Assembly (NCBI RefSeq): GCF_013488225.1
Contig: NZ_CP041238.1
Span: 459,501 to 523,500 of the forward strand
Source: Sinorhizobium mexicanum
GTDB lineage: Bacteria; Pseudomonadota; Alphaproteobacteria; Rhizobiales; Rhizobiaceae
Reading direction: 5' to 3'
Length of the DNA stretch: 64,000 nt
Numbering within the stretch: the first letter of the stretch is position 1; every line of letters starts with the position of its first letter. Below the pieces are notes generated by a model. The model did no database searches, had not been told where the DNA came from, and saw nothing but the letters and a program-made list of their open reading frames with translations. The translations under genes were made by a program, and so were the position numbers. Positions 17,129 through 25,974 of the stretch are shown here, piece by piece.

Positions 17129-18399
17129 CAGACACTGCCTGGATCGACCTCGCTCTCGTTTCCGCCCGGCCACAGGCGATGGGCGCGCTTCTGCGCTATT
17201 TTCGCAATCTCGACCTGGCCGAGGAAGCCTTCCAGGAGGCCTGCCTCCGGGCACTGAAAACCTGGCCGAAGAGCGGCCCGCCGCGGGATCCCGCGGCCTG
17301 GCTGATATTCGTCGGCCGCAACAGCGGCATCGACAAGGTGCGGCGCCAAGCGCGCGAGACGGCGCTACCGCCCGAGGAAATACTTTCCGACCTCGAAGAC
17401 CGGGAGAGCGAGCTCGCCGACCGCCTCGACGGCTCGCATTACCGCGACGACATTCTGCGGCTGCTGTTCGTCTGCAGCAATCCGACCCTGCCGGCGACGC
17501 AGCAGATCGCATTGGCGCTCCGGATCGTCTCCGGCCTCTCCGTCAGGCAGATCGCGCGCGCCTTTCTTGTCAGCGAAGCGGCGATGGAGCAGCGCATTAC
17601 CCGGGCCAAGGCGCGCGTCGCGGCGGCGGGCATTCCCTTCGAAACGCCCGATGCCGCCGATCGCGCCGAACGGCTCGCGGCCGTCGCGACGATGATCTAC
17701 CTCGTCTTCAACGAAGGCTATTCGGCGATGAATGGCCCCGAGGGCGTATCGGCAGATCTCTGCGACGAAGCGATCCGGCTCTCCCGGCTGCTTCTCAGGT
17801 TGTTTCCGGCCGAACCCGAAATCATGGGACTGGCCGCGCTGCTGTTGCTTCAGCATTCGCGTGCCAGGGCGCGCTTCGATGCTCACGGCGCCATCGTTCT
17901 GCTCGAAGATCAGGACCGGCGGCTATGGAACAAGGGAATGATCACCGAGGCGCTCGCGATGATCGACAAGGCCATGCGCCACCGCCGCCCCGGCCCCTAT
18001 CAGGTCCAGGCGGCCATTGCGGCGCTTCATGCCCGCGCCGAGCGTCCCGAGTTGACGGACTGGGAGGAAATCGACCTGCTCTATCAGGCGCTCGAACGCC
18101 TGCAACCGTCGCCCGTCGTCACTCTCAATCGCGCCGTCGCAGTGTCGAAGCGCGAGGGACCGGAAGCGGCCTTGGCATTGGTCGAGCCGCTTGGCGAAAG
18201 GCTCTCGGGCTATTTCTACTATCACGGCCTGCGCGGGGCCCTGCTCAAGCAGACGGGACGCGTCGGCGAGGCGCGCATCGCGTTCGACCGCGCCATTGCA
18301 CTTGCGACCAACGCGGCGGAGGCCGCCTATATCCGCATGCAGCTCGATCATCTTGCGGCAGAACCCGGTCGCCCCGACCTCGTCGCCGAAAAACAATAA
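17125..18399 (+). CDS. ECF42-type RNA polymerase sigma factor with C-terminal TPR-like extension
   Basis: Extracytoplasmic-function sigma factor, 424 residues, much longer than a classical 180-residue ECF. The N-terminal part has sigma region 2 (EEAFQEACLRALKTWP and PAAWLIFVGRNSGIDKVRR) and region 4 (LALRIVSGLSVRQIARAFLVS, then AMEQRITRAK). The C-terminal half is the helical SnoaL-less, TPR-like extension characteristic of ECF42, including LTDWEEIDLLYQALERLQPS and VVTLNRAVAV. This extension is thought to control activity in place of an anti-sigma factor. It is coupled to the YCII gene and followed by an AHSA1 gene that may be its target. Confidence 0.88.
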   Translation: MTDTAWIDLALVSARPQAMGALLRYFRNLDLAEEAFQEACLRALKTWPKSGPPRDPAAWLIFVGRNSGIDKVRRQARETALPPEEILSDLEDRESELADRLDGSHYRDDILRLLFVCSNPTLPATQQIALALRIVSGLSVRQIARAFLVSEAAMEQRITRAKARVAAAGIPFETPDAADRAERLAAVATMIYLVFNEGYSAMNGPEGVSADLCDEAIRLSRLLLRLFPAEPEIMGLAALLLLQHSRARARFDAHGAIVLLEDQDRRLWNKGMITEALAMIDKAMRHRRPGPYQVQAAIAALHARAERPELTDWEEIDLLYQALERLQPSPVVTLNRAVAVSKREGPEAALALVEPLGERLSGYFYYHGLRGALLKQTGRVGEARIAFDRAIALATNAAEAAYIRMQLDHLAAEPGRPDLVAEKQ

Positions 18400-18474
18400 A
18401 ATTATCGGCTGTCGCTGTAGGAATGCGATTTTCCCGTTCGTCCTTGGACTGACACCACCACGGAGGAATAGCAA

Positions 18475-18957
18475 ATGACTGCAGCGACCGACATCAAGCC
18501 CGCCGACGAGCGCGAACTGGTACTCACCCGTCTCATCGATGCGCCACGCGCAAAGGTTTACCGCGCCTTCACGGAGGCGGAACTCCTGAAGCAATGGTTT
18601 GCGCCCTTGCCGTGGACGATCACGGAAGCGGAGCTCGATGTGAGGTCAGGCGGTACCAACCGCTTCGTCATGCGCTCCCCGGAGGGCGAGCTCTATCCCA
18701 ACCAGGGCGTCTATCTGGAGGTTGTTCCGAACGAGAAGCTGGTTCTGACCGATGCATATACCGAAGCCTGGAAGCCTTCGGAGAAACCCTTCATGACCGC
18801 GATCCTGACTTTCGAGGACGAGGGCGGCAAGACCCGCTACACGGCCCGCGCCCGCCACTGGAGCACGGCGGACCGGGAGGCCCACGAAAAGATGGGCTTT
18901 CATGAGGGCTGGGGCCAATGCGCCGACCAACTCGCCGCGCTTGTCGCAAAGCTCTGA
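18475..18957 (+). CDS. AHSA1/SRPBCC-family protein
   Basis: 160-residue START-like hydrophobic-pocket protein. The N-terminus ELVLTRLIDAPRAKVYRAF and the following LLKQWFAP are the typical AHSA1-type opening, and the C-terminal helix has EKMGFHEGWGQCADQLAAL. Proteins of this family bind hydrophobic ligands; no enzymatic function is certain. It lies 75 bases after the ECF42 sigma gene with GGAGGA ahead of the ATG, and belongs to the same cassette by position. Confidence 0.82.
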   Translation: MTAATDIKPADERELVLTRLIDAPRAKVYRAFTEAELLKQWFAPLPWTITEAELDVRSGGTNRFVMRSPEGELYPNQGVYLEVVPNEKLVLTDAYTEAWKPSEKPFMTAILTFEDEGGKTRYTARARHWSTADREAHEKMGFHEGWGQCADQLAALVAKL

Positions 18958-18974
18958 CACAAGCGGCGGTGGCC

Positions 18975-19067
18975 TACAGCGCCGTGCGTCTTTCAGACGC
19001 ATAAAGGTCGCTGTAGAACTTTGAATTTACTGCATGTTTTGTCCTTGAATCGGCTCCGATTCAAGGA
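18975..19067. repeat. Mosaic repeat between the AHSA1 and SnoaL-VOC genes
   Basis: The core TACAGC..GCTGTA (18975-19015) is followed by a second module with the palindrome CCTTGAATCGG/CCGATTCAAGG (about 19042-19067) and ATGCA-type ends. The same two-module layout is present in reverse orientation at 32121-32223. Confidence 0.7.
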
Positions 19068-19113
19068 AACATGCCGCCGCCTTCCGCCCCGACATTGATC
19101 AAGGAGGTGAACC

Positions 19114-19977
19114 ATGTCCGACATCGAGAAGAGAACCGACTCCATCGCGCAGATACGCGCAGTGATCGACGATTGGGTTGGGGCGATGCGCGAGAAGGAT
19201 GCCCCTCGCGTGCTTGCCCACGGCACGGAAAATTGTCTCGTCTATTCACTGGCGCCGCCTCTCAAGGAGACAGCGGCGGGTGCTGAGGGCCTCGAGCAGT
19301 GGTTCTCGACCTGGAAGGGCTCGCTGGGCTATAGGCTTCAGGAGCTGGAAATCGCCGCAGACGGCGACGTCGCCTTCGCGACGGCGCTCACCCATCTCTC
19401 CGGCGAAAAGCTCGACGGCGAAAAGCCGGCGCTCTGGTTCCGCCAGACGCTGGGTTTGAGGCACACGGAGGAGGGGTGGAAGATCGCCCATCAGCACGAA
19501 TCCGTGCCCTTCTACATGGACGGCAGCTTCAAGGCGGCGATCGATCTCGATCCAAGGTCAGAGATCGATTGGCAGGCGGCCTCGCGCCCGCCGATGGCCG
19601 GCGTCATCGCTTATCTCAACGTCCGGGATGCGAATGCCACGGCGGAATTCTACAGCCTTGCCTTCGGCGCCAAGGAAGTGGAGCGCAGATATGCCGAGGA
19701 CGGCAAACGCCTCATCCACTGTCACCTGACGATCAATGGCGGTGCGCTGATGTTGAACGATCCGTTCCCGGAATTTGGTTACGCTTGGAAGCCGCAGGAG
19801 GGCGTCGTTCTGCATCTCGTCGTCGATGACGCGGATCTCTGGTGGAAGCGCGCCGTCGCCGCGGGTGCGGAGGTGACGATGCCGTTGGAAGTCGCCTTCT
19901 GGGGCGATTATTACGGGCAGCTTCGCGATCCCTTCGGCATCAGTTGGGCCATCGTCGCGCCGGTGAAAAAGGATTGA
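19114..19977 (+). CDS. SnoaL-like domain fused to a VOC (PhnB-type) domain
   Basis: 287-residue two-domain protein. Residues about 8-135 form a SnoaL/NTF2-like domain (IRAVIDDWVGAMREKD, ending LRHTEEGWKIAHQHESVPF). Residues about 145-285 form a vicinal-oxygen-chelate domain of the PhnB/glyoxalase type (VIAYLNVRDANATAEFYSLAF and FGISWAIV). AAGGAGG lies upstream of the ATG. It follows the ECF42 cassette on the same strand; DUF/VOC/SnoaL proteins of this kind are common ECF42 neighbours. Function unknown. Confidence 0.82.
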   Translation: MSDIEKRTDSIAQIRAVIDDWVGAMREKDAPRVLAHGTENCLVYSLAPPLKETAAGAEGLEQWFSTWKGSLGYRLQELEIAADGDVAFATALTHLSGEKLDGEKPALWFRQTLGLRHTEEGWKIAHQHESVPFYMDGSFKAAIDLDPRSEIDWQAASRPPMAGVIAYLNVRDANATAEFYSLAFGAKEVERRYAEDGKRLIHCHLTINGGALMLNDPFPEFGYAWKPQEGVVLHLVVDDADLWWKRAVAAGAEVTMPLEVAFWGDYYGQLRDPFGISWAIVAPVKKD

Positions 19978-20147
19978 ACTTACCGGGCTTGATGATTCCG
20001 GCCGACCAGTAGGCAACGTGCGAGACAGGGATCACCTTGTCCCGCACGAAACAAACTTGCAAAGCGAGCGCCGCAAGAGAGCGCAATTTTCGCCACTTAT
20101 ACACTACTCTCGCGGGCAACTTTACGATCCCTGCCGTGCGAGGCAAT

Positions 20148-20762
20148 ATGATCCTTTATTACCAAACCCATTCGCCCTTTGCCCGCAAGGCACTCGTTTT
20201 CGCCCACGAAGCCGGGCTTGCGAGCTGCCTTGAGGTCGTTCATCACGAAACGAGCCCGACACAACGTAACGAGCGGGTCTATGCCGAAAACCCACTTGGG
20301 AAGGTTCCTGTTTTGCTTCGCGCGGACGGGCCGGCAATCTTCGATTCCGATGTGATATGCGCCTACCTCGACACGCTTCACGACGGCAGGAAACTCATTC
20401 CTGAAAGCGGCGACGCGCGCTGGCACGCCTTGGTTCTGCAATCCGTCGCGCAAGGGCTGGCGCAAACGGGCATCAATCTCCGTTGGGAGACCGCGCGACG
20501 GCCGGAACGGCTGCGCTACGCTCCACTTCGCGACGGTTTCATCGAAAAAATCGAAGCCACCTATGACTGGCTGGAGGTCACGCTGGACCTGACGGCGCCG
20601 CTTCATGTTGGCCATATCGCTCTCGCGACGACCCTCTCCTGGATAGAGTTCCGCGACTTGCCGTCGTTTCGCGCTCGACCGACGCTAACGCGATGGTTCA
20701 ATGAATTCGACCAAAGGCCTTCGATGCTGGCGACGCCGCTCTTCGGCGAGACACATGATTGA
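20148..20762 (+). CDS. Glutathione S-transferase family protein
   Basis: 204 residues from the ATG of MILYYQTHSPFARK, preceded by GAGG; an upstream in-frame ATG at 20037 adds a non-family extension. The N-terminal thioredoxin-like domain has HSPFARKALVFAHEAGL, NPLGKVPVL with the cis-Pro, and the glutathione-binding AIFDSDVICAYLD. The C-terminal helical domain ends PTLTRWFNEFDQRPSM. Ser9 may be the catalytic residue. It is convergent with hemW, 21 bases from its stop. Confidence 0.85.
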   Translation: MILYYQTHSPFARKALVFAHEAGLASCLEVVHHETSPTQRNERVYAENPLGKVPVLLRADGPAIFDSDVICAYLDTLHDGRKLIPESGDARWHALVLQSVAQGLAQTGINLRWETARRPERLRYAPLRDGFIEKIEATYDWLEVTLDLTAPLHVGHIALATTLSWIEFRDLPSFRARPTLTRWFNEFDQRPSMLATPLFGETHD

Positions 20763-20783
20763 CCTGTTGCATCCCGTCTCGTG

Positions 20784-21965
20784 TCAGCAGGCGAGGTCTG
20801 CCACGACCGCATCCAGGATCAGCATGCCGGCCGGCGTGCAGCGCAGCCGTGAATTGCCGAGCCGCTCGATGAAGCCGTGATCGATCAGGAACTGTTCGCG
20901 GTCCGGATCGGGGTCGCGGCCGGAAAGGCTTTGCCAGCGGGCCAGATCGACACCTTCCTTGAGCCGAAGACCCATCAGCAGGAGTTCGTCGGCCTGGGCT
21001 TCAGCGTCCAGCAGTTCGCGCTCGATCATGCCATGGCCATGTTCTTCGACGAGGCGCAACCATTCTTCGGGCTTGCGTTCCGTCGCTGTCGCCACTTTGG
21101 CGCCGCCGATCGTCAGCCGCCCATGGGCGCCGGGGCCGATGCCTGCATAGTCGCCATAGCGCCAATAGGTGAGATTGTGCCGGCTTTCCGCACCCGGCCG
21201 CGCATGATTGGACACTTCATAGGCCGGCATGCCGATCGCCGCGGTGATCTCCTGCGTCGCCTCATAGAGCGTCGCCGACTGTTCGCCATCCGGGACGACG
21301 AGCTTGCCGGCCTTGTGCAGCCCGTAGAAGGGCGTGCCTTCCTCGATCGTCAGTTGATAGAGCGAGAGATGGTCGACCGCATAGGAGACCGCCTCCTTCA
21401 GTTCTCGCTCCCAGTCCTCGACGGTCTGGTTCGGGCGGGCATAGATCAGGTCGAACGACATGCGCGGAAAAATTTCCCGCGCCAGCCGGACGGCCTTCAG
21501 CGCGTCCTCGACATTGTGCAGACGCCCCAGGAATTTCAGGTCGCGATCGTTCAGCGCCTGGACGCCGAGCGAGACGCGGTTGACGCCGGCGGCGCGGTAA
21601 CCGCGGAAGCGCGTCGCCTCGACGCTCGACGGGTTGGCCTCCATGGTGATCTCGATGCCGTCAGGCACGTGCCAGTGAGCGGCGATGCCGTTAAGGATCG
21701 CATCGACGGTCGCCGGATCCATCAGCGAAGGCGTGCCGCCGCCCATGAAAATGCTGGTGACCGTCCGCGGACCGGAGAGTTCGCGGGCTTCCGCCATTTC
21801 CCGCAGGAAGGCCGTGACGAAGCGCGGCTGGTCGACAGGCTGATGGCGGACATGGCTGTTGAAATCGCAATAGGGGCACTTCGCCGCGCAAAACGGCCAG
21901 TGCACATAGACCCCGAAGCCGGGGTCCATGCCGTCACCGATCACCGAGAACGCGGTCACATGCAT
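20784..21965 (-). CDS. hemW: Radical SAM heme chaperone HemW
   Basis: Radical SAM protein formerly annotated as coproporphyrinogen III oxidase, now regarded as a heme chaperone. 393 residues. The cluster motif CAAKCPYC gives Cys26, Cys30 and Cys33, and Phe34 follows as in HemW. Other motifs are FMGGGTPSLMD, TMEANPSS and VSLGVQALND, and the C-terminal HemW domain has GIGPGAHGRL. It ends a minus-strand operon rph-VOC-rdgB-hemW with 12 bases after rdgB. The start may alternatively be the inner Met13. Confidence 0.93.
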   Translation of the reverse strand: MHVTAFSVIGDGMDPGFGVYVHWPFCAAKCPYCDFNSHVRHQPVDQPRFVTAFLREMAEARELSGPRTVTSIFMGGGTPSLMDPATVDAILNGIAAHWHVPDGIEITMEANPSSVEATRFRGYRAAGVNRVSLGVQALNDRDLKFLGRLHNVEDALKAVRLAREIFPRMSFDLIYARPNQTVEDWERELKEAVSYAVDHLSLYQLTIEEGTPFYGLHKAGKLVVPDGEQSATLYEATQEITAAIGMPAYEVSNHARPGAESRHNLTYWRYGDYAGIGPGAHGRLTIGGAKVATATERKPEEWLRLVEEHGHGMIERELLDAEAQADELLLMGLRLKEGVDLARWQSLSGRDPDPDREQFLIDHGFIERLGNSRLRCTPAGMLILDAVVADLAC

Positions 21966-21977
21966 CGTCTTTATCTT

Positions 21978-22622
21978 TCAGGCGCCGAGGCAGGTTTCGG
22001 CGAACAGCTTGAAGGCGCGGGCGCGGTGCGAAAGGGCTTGGCTGTCGCCCGGCTTCCAGCCGTGCTTCTCTTCCGCGGTCATCTCGCCAAAGGTGGTGTC
22101 GTAGCCTTTCGGTTGAAAGACGGGGTCATAGCCGAAACCGCTCGTTCCGCGCGGCGGCCAGACGACCTGGCCTTCGACCTCGCCGCGGAAGAGCTCGACA
22201 TGGCCATCCGGCCACGCGAGGCAGAGCACGGAGACGAAGCGTGCGGTTCGGCTCTCGGGCGTCATCGCGCCCTTCTCGTTGAGCGCCCTTTCCACCTTTT
22301 CCATCGCCATGGCAAAGTCGCGGCTACCGTCTTCGCGCTCGGCCCAGTTGGCCGTGTAGACGCCCGGCGCGCCATCGAGGGCATCGATCGCGAGACCGGA
22401 ATCGTCCGAAAGCGCCGGCAGACCGGAGGCCCTTGCGGAGGCGAGCGCCTTGATTGTCGCGTTTGCCTCGAACGTCGTGCCGGTTTCCTCCGGCTCGACG
22501 AAATTGAGATCGGCGGCCGATTTCGCCTCGAAGCCGAGCGGACCGATCAGGTCGCGGATTTCGCGGATCTTGCCGGCATTGTGGCTCGCGACGACGAGCG
22601 CCTTGTCATCCAGTTTGCGCAT
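21978..22622 (-). CDS. rdgB: dITP/XTP pyrophosphatase
   Basis: Ham1/RdgB-type house-cleaning hydrolase of non-canonical purine triphosphates (ITP, XTP), 214 residues. The substrate motif [10 protein letters not shown] is at the N-terminus, followed by [25 protein letters not shown] with the catalytic Asp, and the C-terminal [27 protein letters not shown], given here only in part as FGEMTAEEK and SHRARAF. The ATG of [10 protein letters not shown] is the family-consistent start. It lies between the VOC gene and hemW in the same operon. Confidence 0.95.
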   Translation of the reverse strand: MRKLDDKALVVASHNAGKIREIRDLIGPLGFEAKSAADLNFVEPEETGTTFEANATIKALASARASGLPALSDDSGLAIDALDGAPGVYTANWAEREDGSRDFAMAMEKVERALNEKGAMTPESRTARFVSVLCLAWPDGHVELFRGEVEGQVVWPPRGTSGFGYDPVFQPKGYDTTFGEMTAEEKHGWKPGDSQALSHRARAFKLFAETCLGA

Positions 22623-22656
22623 TCTTTCTGTTCCATTCCGGCGGCTGCAGCCGCAT

Positions 22657-23073
22657 TCAATCAATCGCCCAAAGGCCCGGCTCCGCGCATTCCAGGCTGT
22701 TGCCGGCCGGATCGCGGAAGTAGAAGGAGCGGGCACCGTTGGGCCAGCGGATATCCGCTTCGATCGCAACCCCGGCGGCTTCGAGCTTCTCCTTCCACGC
22801 GTCGAGCGCCTGTGCTGCGACCCGGAAGCACATGTGTCCCTTGCCCGTCGTCCCGTGCGGCGGCACCGGGAGCCCTCCCGCCGCAGGCGGCTTGACCGTC
22901 TCGGCGGGATTGAAGATCAGGAGTATGCCTGCGCCGCAGCGGAAGAACACGTGCCGATTGCCGGCGCGGGTGACCCGCTGCAAGCCGAGCACGGTGCCAT
23001 AGAAGGCCTCGGCGCGGTCGAGATCCTCCGCGTAGAGCGCAGTTTCGAGAATACCTTCCAGCGCCGGGGTCAA
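22657..23073 (-). CDS. VOC-family (glyoxalase/bleomycin resistance-like) protein
   Basis: Single-domain vicinal-oxygen-chelate protein of 138 residues with the paired beta-alpha-beta modules: [22 protein letters not shown] at the start (given in part as [13 protein letters not shown]) and [17 protein letters not shown] near the end, where Glu is a likely metal ligand. HMCFRV supplies a His ligand. No reaction can be assigned. It sits 15 bases after rph and 34 before rdgB, so it is an operon member. Confidence 0.82.
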   Translation of the reverse strand: MTPALEGILETALYAEDLDRAEAFYGTVLGLQRVTRAGNRHVFFRCGAGILLIFNPAETVKPPAAGGLPVPPHGTTGKGHMCFRVAAQALDAWKEKLEAAGVAIEADIRWPNGARSFYFRDPAGNSLECAEPGLWAID

Positions 23074-23088
23074 ATCTCGTCCTTTCGA

Positions 23089-23808
23089 TCAGCCAGCGAT
23101 TGCCTGCTTCTGCAGCGCAATGAGCTCGGCGATGCCGTTCTTGGCGAGTGACATCAGGCTTGCGAATTCCTCTTCGCTGAAAGGCTTGCCCTCGGCCGTT
23201 CCCTGGATCTCGACGAGGCCACCGCTGCCGGTCATGACGAAATTGGCATCCGTCTCGGCGGCGGAGTCTTCGAGATAGTCGAGGTCGATCACCGCCTGGT
23301 TGGCGAAGATGCCGCAGGAAATGGCAGCGACGTGGTCCTTGAGCACCCGCTCGACCTTGACCATGTTGCGCGCCTCCATCCACTTCAGACAGTCGTGGAG
23401 CGCGATCCAGGCCCCGGTAATCGAGGCCGTGCGCGTGCCGCCATCCGCCTGGATGACATCGCAATCGACCGAAATCTGGCGTTCGCCGAGCGCCGGCAGA
23501 TCGACGACGGCTCTCAGCGACCGTCCGATCAGCCGCTGGATCTCCTGCGTGCGGCCGCTCTGCTTTCCGCTTGCCGCCTCGCGTTTCATCCGCTCGCCGG
23601 TCGCACGCGGCAGCATGCCGTATTCGGCCGTGACCCATCCCTTGCCGCCGTTGCGCAGCCATGCGGGGACCTTCTCCTCGAGGCTCGCGGTGCACAGCAC
23701 ATGCGTGTCGCCGAAGCGCACGAGGCAGGAACCTTCCGCATGCTTGGAAAAATTGCGCTCGAAGGAAACCTTGCGCATTTGGTCGGTTTTTCTGCCGGAT
23801 GGCCGCAT
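23089..23808 (-). CDS. rph: Ribonuclease PH
   Basis: Phosphorolytic 3'-5' exoribonuclease that trims tRNA 3' ends, 239 residues. Conserved segments are [23 protein letters not shown], the catalytic-site region [31 protein letters not shown], and the C-terminal [21 protein letters not shown] lies ahead of the ATG. It is the first gene of the operon rph-VOC-rdgB-hemW and is divergent from hrcA across 157 bases. Confidence 0.97.
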   Translation of the reverse strand: MRPSGRKTDQMRKVSFERNFSKHAEGSCLVRFGDTHVLCTASLEEKVPAWLRNGGKGWVTAEYGMLPRATGERMKREAASGKQSGRTQEIQRLIGRSLRAVVDLPALGERQISVDCDVIQADGGTRTASITGAWIALHDCLKWMEARNMVKVERVLKDHVAAISCGIFANQAVIDLDYLEDSAAETDANFVMTGSGGLVEIQGTAEGKPFSEEEFASLMSLAKNGIAELIALQKQAIAG

Positions 23809-23901
23809 CGTCAACTCCTATTTTCTCTGCTGAGCCTTCTAGAGCATGGCGAACGCAAAGGGAACCGGCAGATATCGGCTGGGGGGATCGATTTTTCCCT
23901 T

Positions 23902-23930
23902 TTGCCATTGCCTGCGCGGGCCACTATATT
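23902..23930 (+). promoter_or_regulatory. Sigma-70-type promoter of hrcA
   Basis: TTGCCA (23902-23907) and TATATT (23925-23930) are 17 bases apart. Transcription would begin near 23937, about 29 bases before the hrcA start. No CIRCE element (TTAGCACTC inverted repeat) is visible here, so hrcA does not look self-repressed through CIRCE at this promoter. Confidence 0.65.
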
Positions 23931-23965
23931 TCCGCTGGATAGGAAAGACTGCTGCACGGAGTGAC

Positions 23966-25045
23966 ATGGTACTGCGCAATTCTGAAGCGAAGGAGATCGC
24001 GGCGGCGCTGGATGAGCGTTCCGGTGAAATCTTTCGCCGCATTGTGGAGACCTACCTGGAGAGCGGCGAGCCGCTCGGGTCTCGCAACCTTTCGAGGCTG
24101 CTGCCGATGTCGCTTTCGCCGGCTTCCGTGCGCAACGTGATGAGCGACCTCGAGCATCTCGGTCTCATCTATTCGCCCCATGTCAGCGCCGGCCGCCTTC
24201 CGACTCAAACGGGTCTGCGTTTCTTCGTCGACGCTTTCATGCAGGTCGGCAATCTTTCCGCGGAGGAGCGCGCCTCGATCGAACGCCAGGTCCGCCGGGG
24301 CGACCGGGACCAGCCGGTCGAGAGTCTGCTCACGGAGGCGAGCCAGATGCTTTCGGGCATGTCGCGCGGCGCTGGCCTCGTCATCACCACCAAGAGCGAT
24401 CCGGTGCTGAAGCACGTCGAATTCATCCGGCTGGCGCCGACCAAGGCGTTGGCCGTTCTCGTCGGCGAACATGACCAGGTCGAAAACCGCATCATCGAGC
24501 TGCCGGCGGGCGTCACAAGCGCGCAACTGACCGAGGCCGCCAATTTCTTGAATGCCCATCTTGGCGGGCAAACCATCGCCGAGGTGCGCGCGCAACTGCA
24601 AAAGGTCAAGGCGACCGTACGCGGCGAACTCGATCTCCTGTCGCAGGACCTCGTCGAGCGAGGGCTTGCGATCTGGTCCGGCAGCGAGGGCGACGAAAAG
24701 CCGACGCGCCTTATCGTTCGCGGCCGTGCCAACCTGCTCGAGGGGCTGGAAGGGGCCGAGGATATCGACCGCGTTCGGATGCTTTTCGACGACCTCGAAA
24801 AGAAGGACAGCCTGATCGAACTGCTCGACCTCGCCGAGAGCGGCCCAGGGGTGCGCATCTTCATCGGATCGGAAAACAAGCTCTTTTCGCTCTCCGGCTC
24901 GTCGTTGATCGTCGCGCCTTATCGCGACAGCGATGACCGCATCGTCGGTGCCGTCGGCGTCATCGGCCCGACCCGGCTCAACTATTCGCGCATCGTCCCC
25001 ATGGTCGATTACACCGCGCAGCTCATGTCGCGCCTGTCACGCTGA
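23966..25045 (+). CDS. hrcA: Heat-inducible transcription repressor HrcA
   Basis: Repressor that binds CIRCE operators upstream of groESL-type genes, with activity tied to GroEL; 359 residues. The N-terminal winged helix has [21 protein letters not shown] (in part), [24 protein letters not shown] and [11 protein letters not shown]. The C-terminal region ends [21 protein letters not shown] (in part), typical of HrcA. The start is the ATG of [10 protein letters not shown] with GGAG close upstream. grpE follows on the same strand after 152 bases. Confidence 0.96.
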   Translation: MVLRNSEAKEIAAALDERSGEIFRRIVETYLESGEPLGSRNLSRLLPMSLSPASVRNVMSDLEHLGLIYSPHVSAGRLPTQTGLRFFVDAFMQVGNLSAEERASIERQVRRGDRDQPVESLLTEASQMLSGMSRGAGLVITTKSDPVLKHVEFIRLAPTKALAVLVGEHDQVENRIIELPAGVTSAQLTEAANFLNAHLGGQTIAEVRAQLQKVKATVRGELDLLSQDLVERGLAIWSGSEGDEKPTRLIVRGRANLLEGLEGAEDIDRVRMLFDDLEKKDSLIELLDLAESGPGVRIFIGSENKLFSLSGSSLIVAPYRDSDDRIVGAVGVIGPTRLNYSRIVPMVDYTAQLMSRLSR

Positions 25046-25076
25046 AGCGGCAATTACCGAGTAGCGGCATTCCGCC

Positions 25077-25105
25077 CTTGATTTTTCGCCCCCAAACCTC
25101 GATAT
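25077..25105 (+). promoter_or_regulatory. Candidate heat-shock (RpoH-type) promoter of grpE
   Basis: CTTGATT (25077-25083), 14 bases, then CTCGATAT (25098-25105) resembles the sigma-32 consensus CTTGAAA-N14-CCCCATNT. It lies 92 bases upstream of grpE, a gene expected to be heat-inducible. The match is partial. Confidence 0.4.
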
Positions 25106-25197
25106 CGGCTTCAAATCCAGACACCACCAGATCGAGCAACGCGACTTGCGCTTGCTTGGCGATGTCGAAGACAAAGTGAGATATTGCGGAGAACGTC

Positions 25198-25818
25198 ATG
25201 ACCGACGACACGAACAAACACGGACCTGAGGCGACTGCGGCAGAAGAACCTACAAACACCGCTGCGCCGGAGGCTGGGGAAGCGGTTGAGACTCCCGCGC
25301 ACGCACCGGATCCGCTGGAGCTCGCCAAGGCGGAGAATGCGGACCTGCGCGACAAGTACCTGCGCCTGGCCGCCGAGATGGACAATCTGCGCCGTCGCAC
25401 CGAGCGTGACGTCAAGGATGCCAAGGCCTATTCCGTCGCCGGTTTCGCGCGCGACATGCTGGCCGTGTCCGACAACCTGCGCCGCGCCCTCGATGCCATC
25501 CCGGCCGAAGCGAAGGAAGCCGGTGAAGCGGGTCTCAATGCCCTGATCGAAGGCGTGGAAATGACCGAGCGCTCGATGCTCGCGGCACTGGAGCGTCATG
25601 GTGTGAAGAAGCTCGAGCCGGTCGGTCAGAAATTCGACCCGAATTTCCATCAGGCAATGTTTGAAGTTCCGAACGCTGAGGTTCCGAACAACACGGTCGT
25701 CCAGGTCATCCAGGCGGGCTACGTCATCGGCGAGCGCGTGCTGCGCCCGGCCATGGTCGGCGTTTCCAAGGGTGGCCCGAAGGCTGCCGCGACTGAAAAC
25801 GGGACGCCGTCGGCCTGA
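25198..25818 (+). CDS. grpE: Co-chaperone GrpE, nucleotide exchange factor of DnaK
   Basis: 206 residues. An acidic, disordered N-terminus (about 1-45) precedes a long helix with [17 protein letters not shown], then the beta domain with [20 protein letters not shown] and the conserved [21 protein letters not shown], given in part as [16 protein letters not shown]. It accelerates ADP release from DnaK. A very strong hairpin terminator follows. Its location after hrcA fits heat-shock control. Confidence 0.97.
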   Translation: MTDDTNKHGPEATAAEEPTNTAAPEAGEAVETPAHAPDPLELAKAENADLRDKYLRLAAEMDNLRRRTERDVKDAKAYSVAGFARDMLAVSDNLRRALDAIPAEAKEAGEAGLNALIEGVEMTERSMLAALERHGVKKLEPVGQKFDPNFHQAMFEVPNAEVPNNTVVQVIQAGYVIGERVLRPAMVGVSKGGPKAAATENGTPSA

Positions 25819-25844
25819 CGCTGCCAACACGGCAAAGGGAAATT

Positions 25845-25883
25845 GAAACGCCACGCCTCTCTTCGGAGGCGTGGCGTTTCCTC
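25845..25883 (+). terminator. Strong hairpin terminator after grpE
   Basis: A perfect 15-bp stem (GAAACGCCACGCCTC at 25845-25859 with GAGGCGTGGCGTTTC at 25866-25880) around the loop TCTTCG. Only a short T-rich tail follows. Being symmetrical, it could also act for the convergent oxidase gene. Confidence 0.75.
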
Positions 25884-25899
25884 ATTTGGCCGACCCGCC

Positions 25900-25974
25900 A
25901 GAGCGGGATGAGGTAAAGTGTGGGCGGTTTTCCGCCCGCATCCCGCTCGACCTTATCAGAATCGACAAGCTCTA
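25900..25974. repeat. Rhizobial palindromic repeat (GAGCGGGATG type)
   Basis: AGAGCGGGATG..CATCCCGCTC with an inner GGGCGG/CCGCCC hairpin and the tail ACAAGCTCTAG. It ends at the stop codon of the convergent oxidase gene. It resembles short palindromic repeats widespread in Rhizobiaceae. Confidence 0.55.

Noticed and set aside
23661..25045. CIRCE operator near hrcA or grpE
   Set aside because: No TTAGCACTC-N9-GAGTGCTAA sequence was found in either upstream region.
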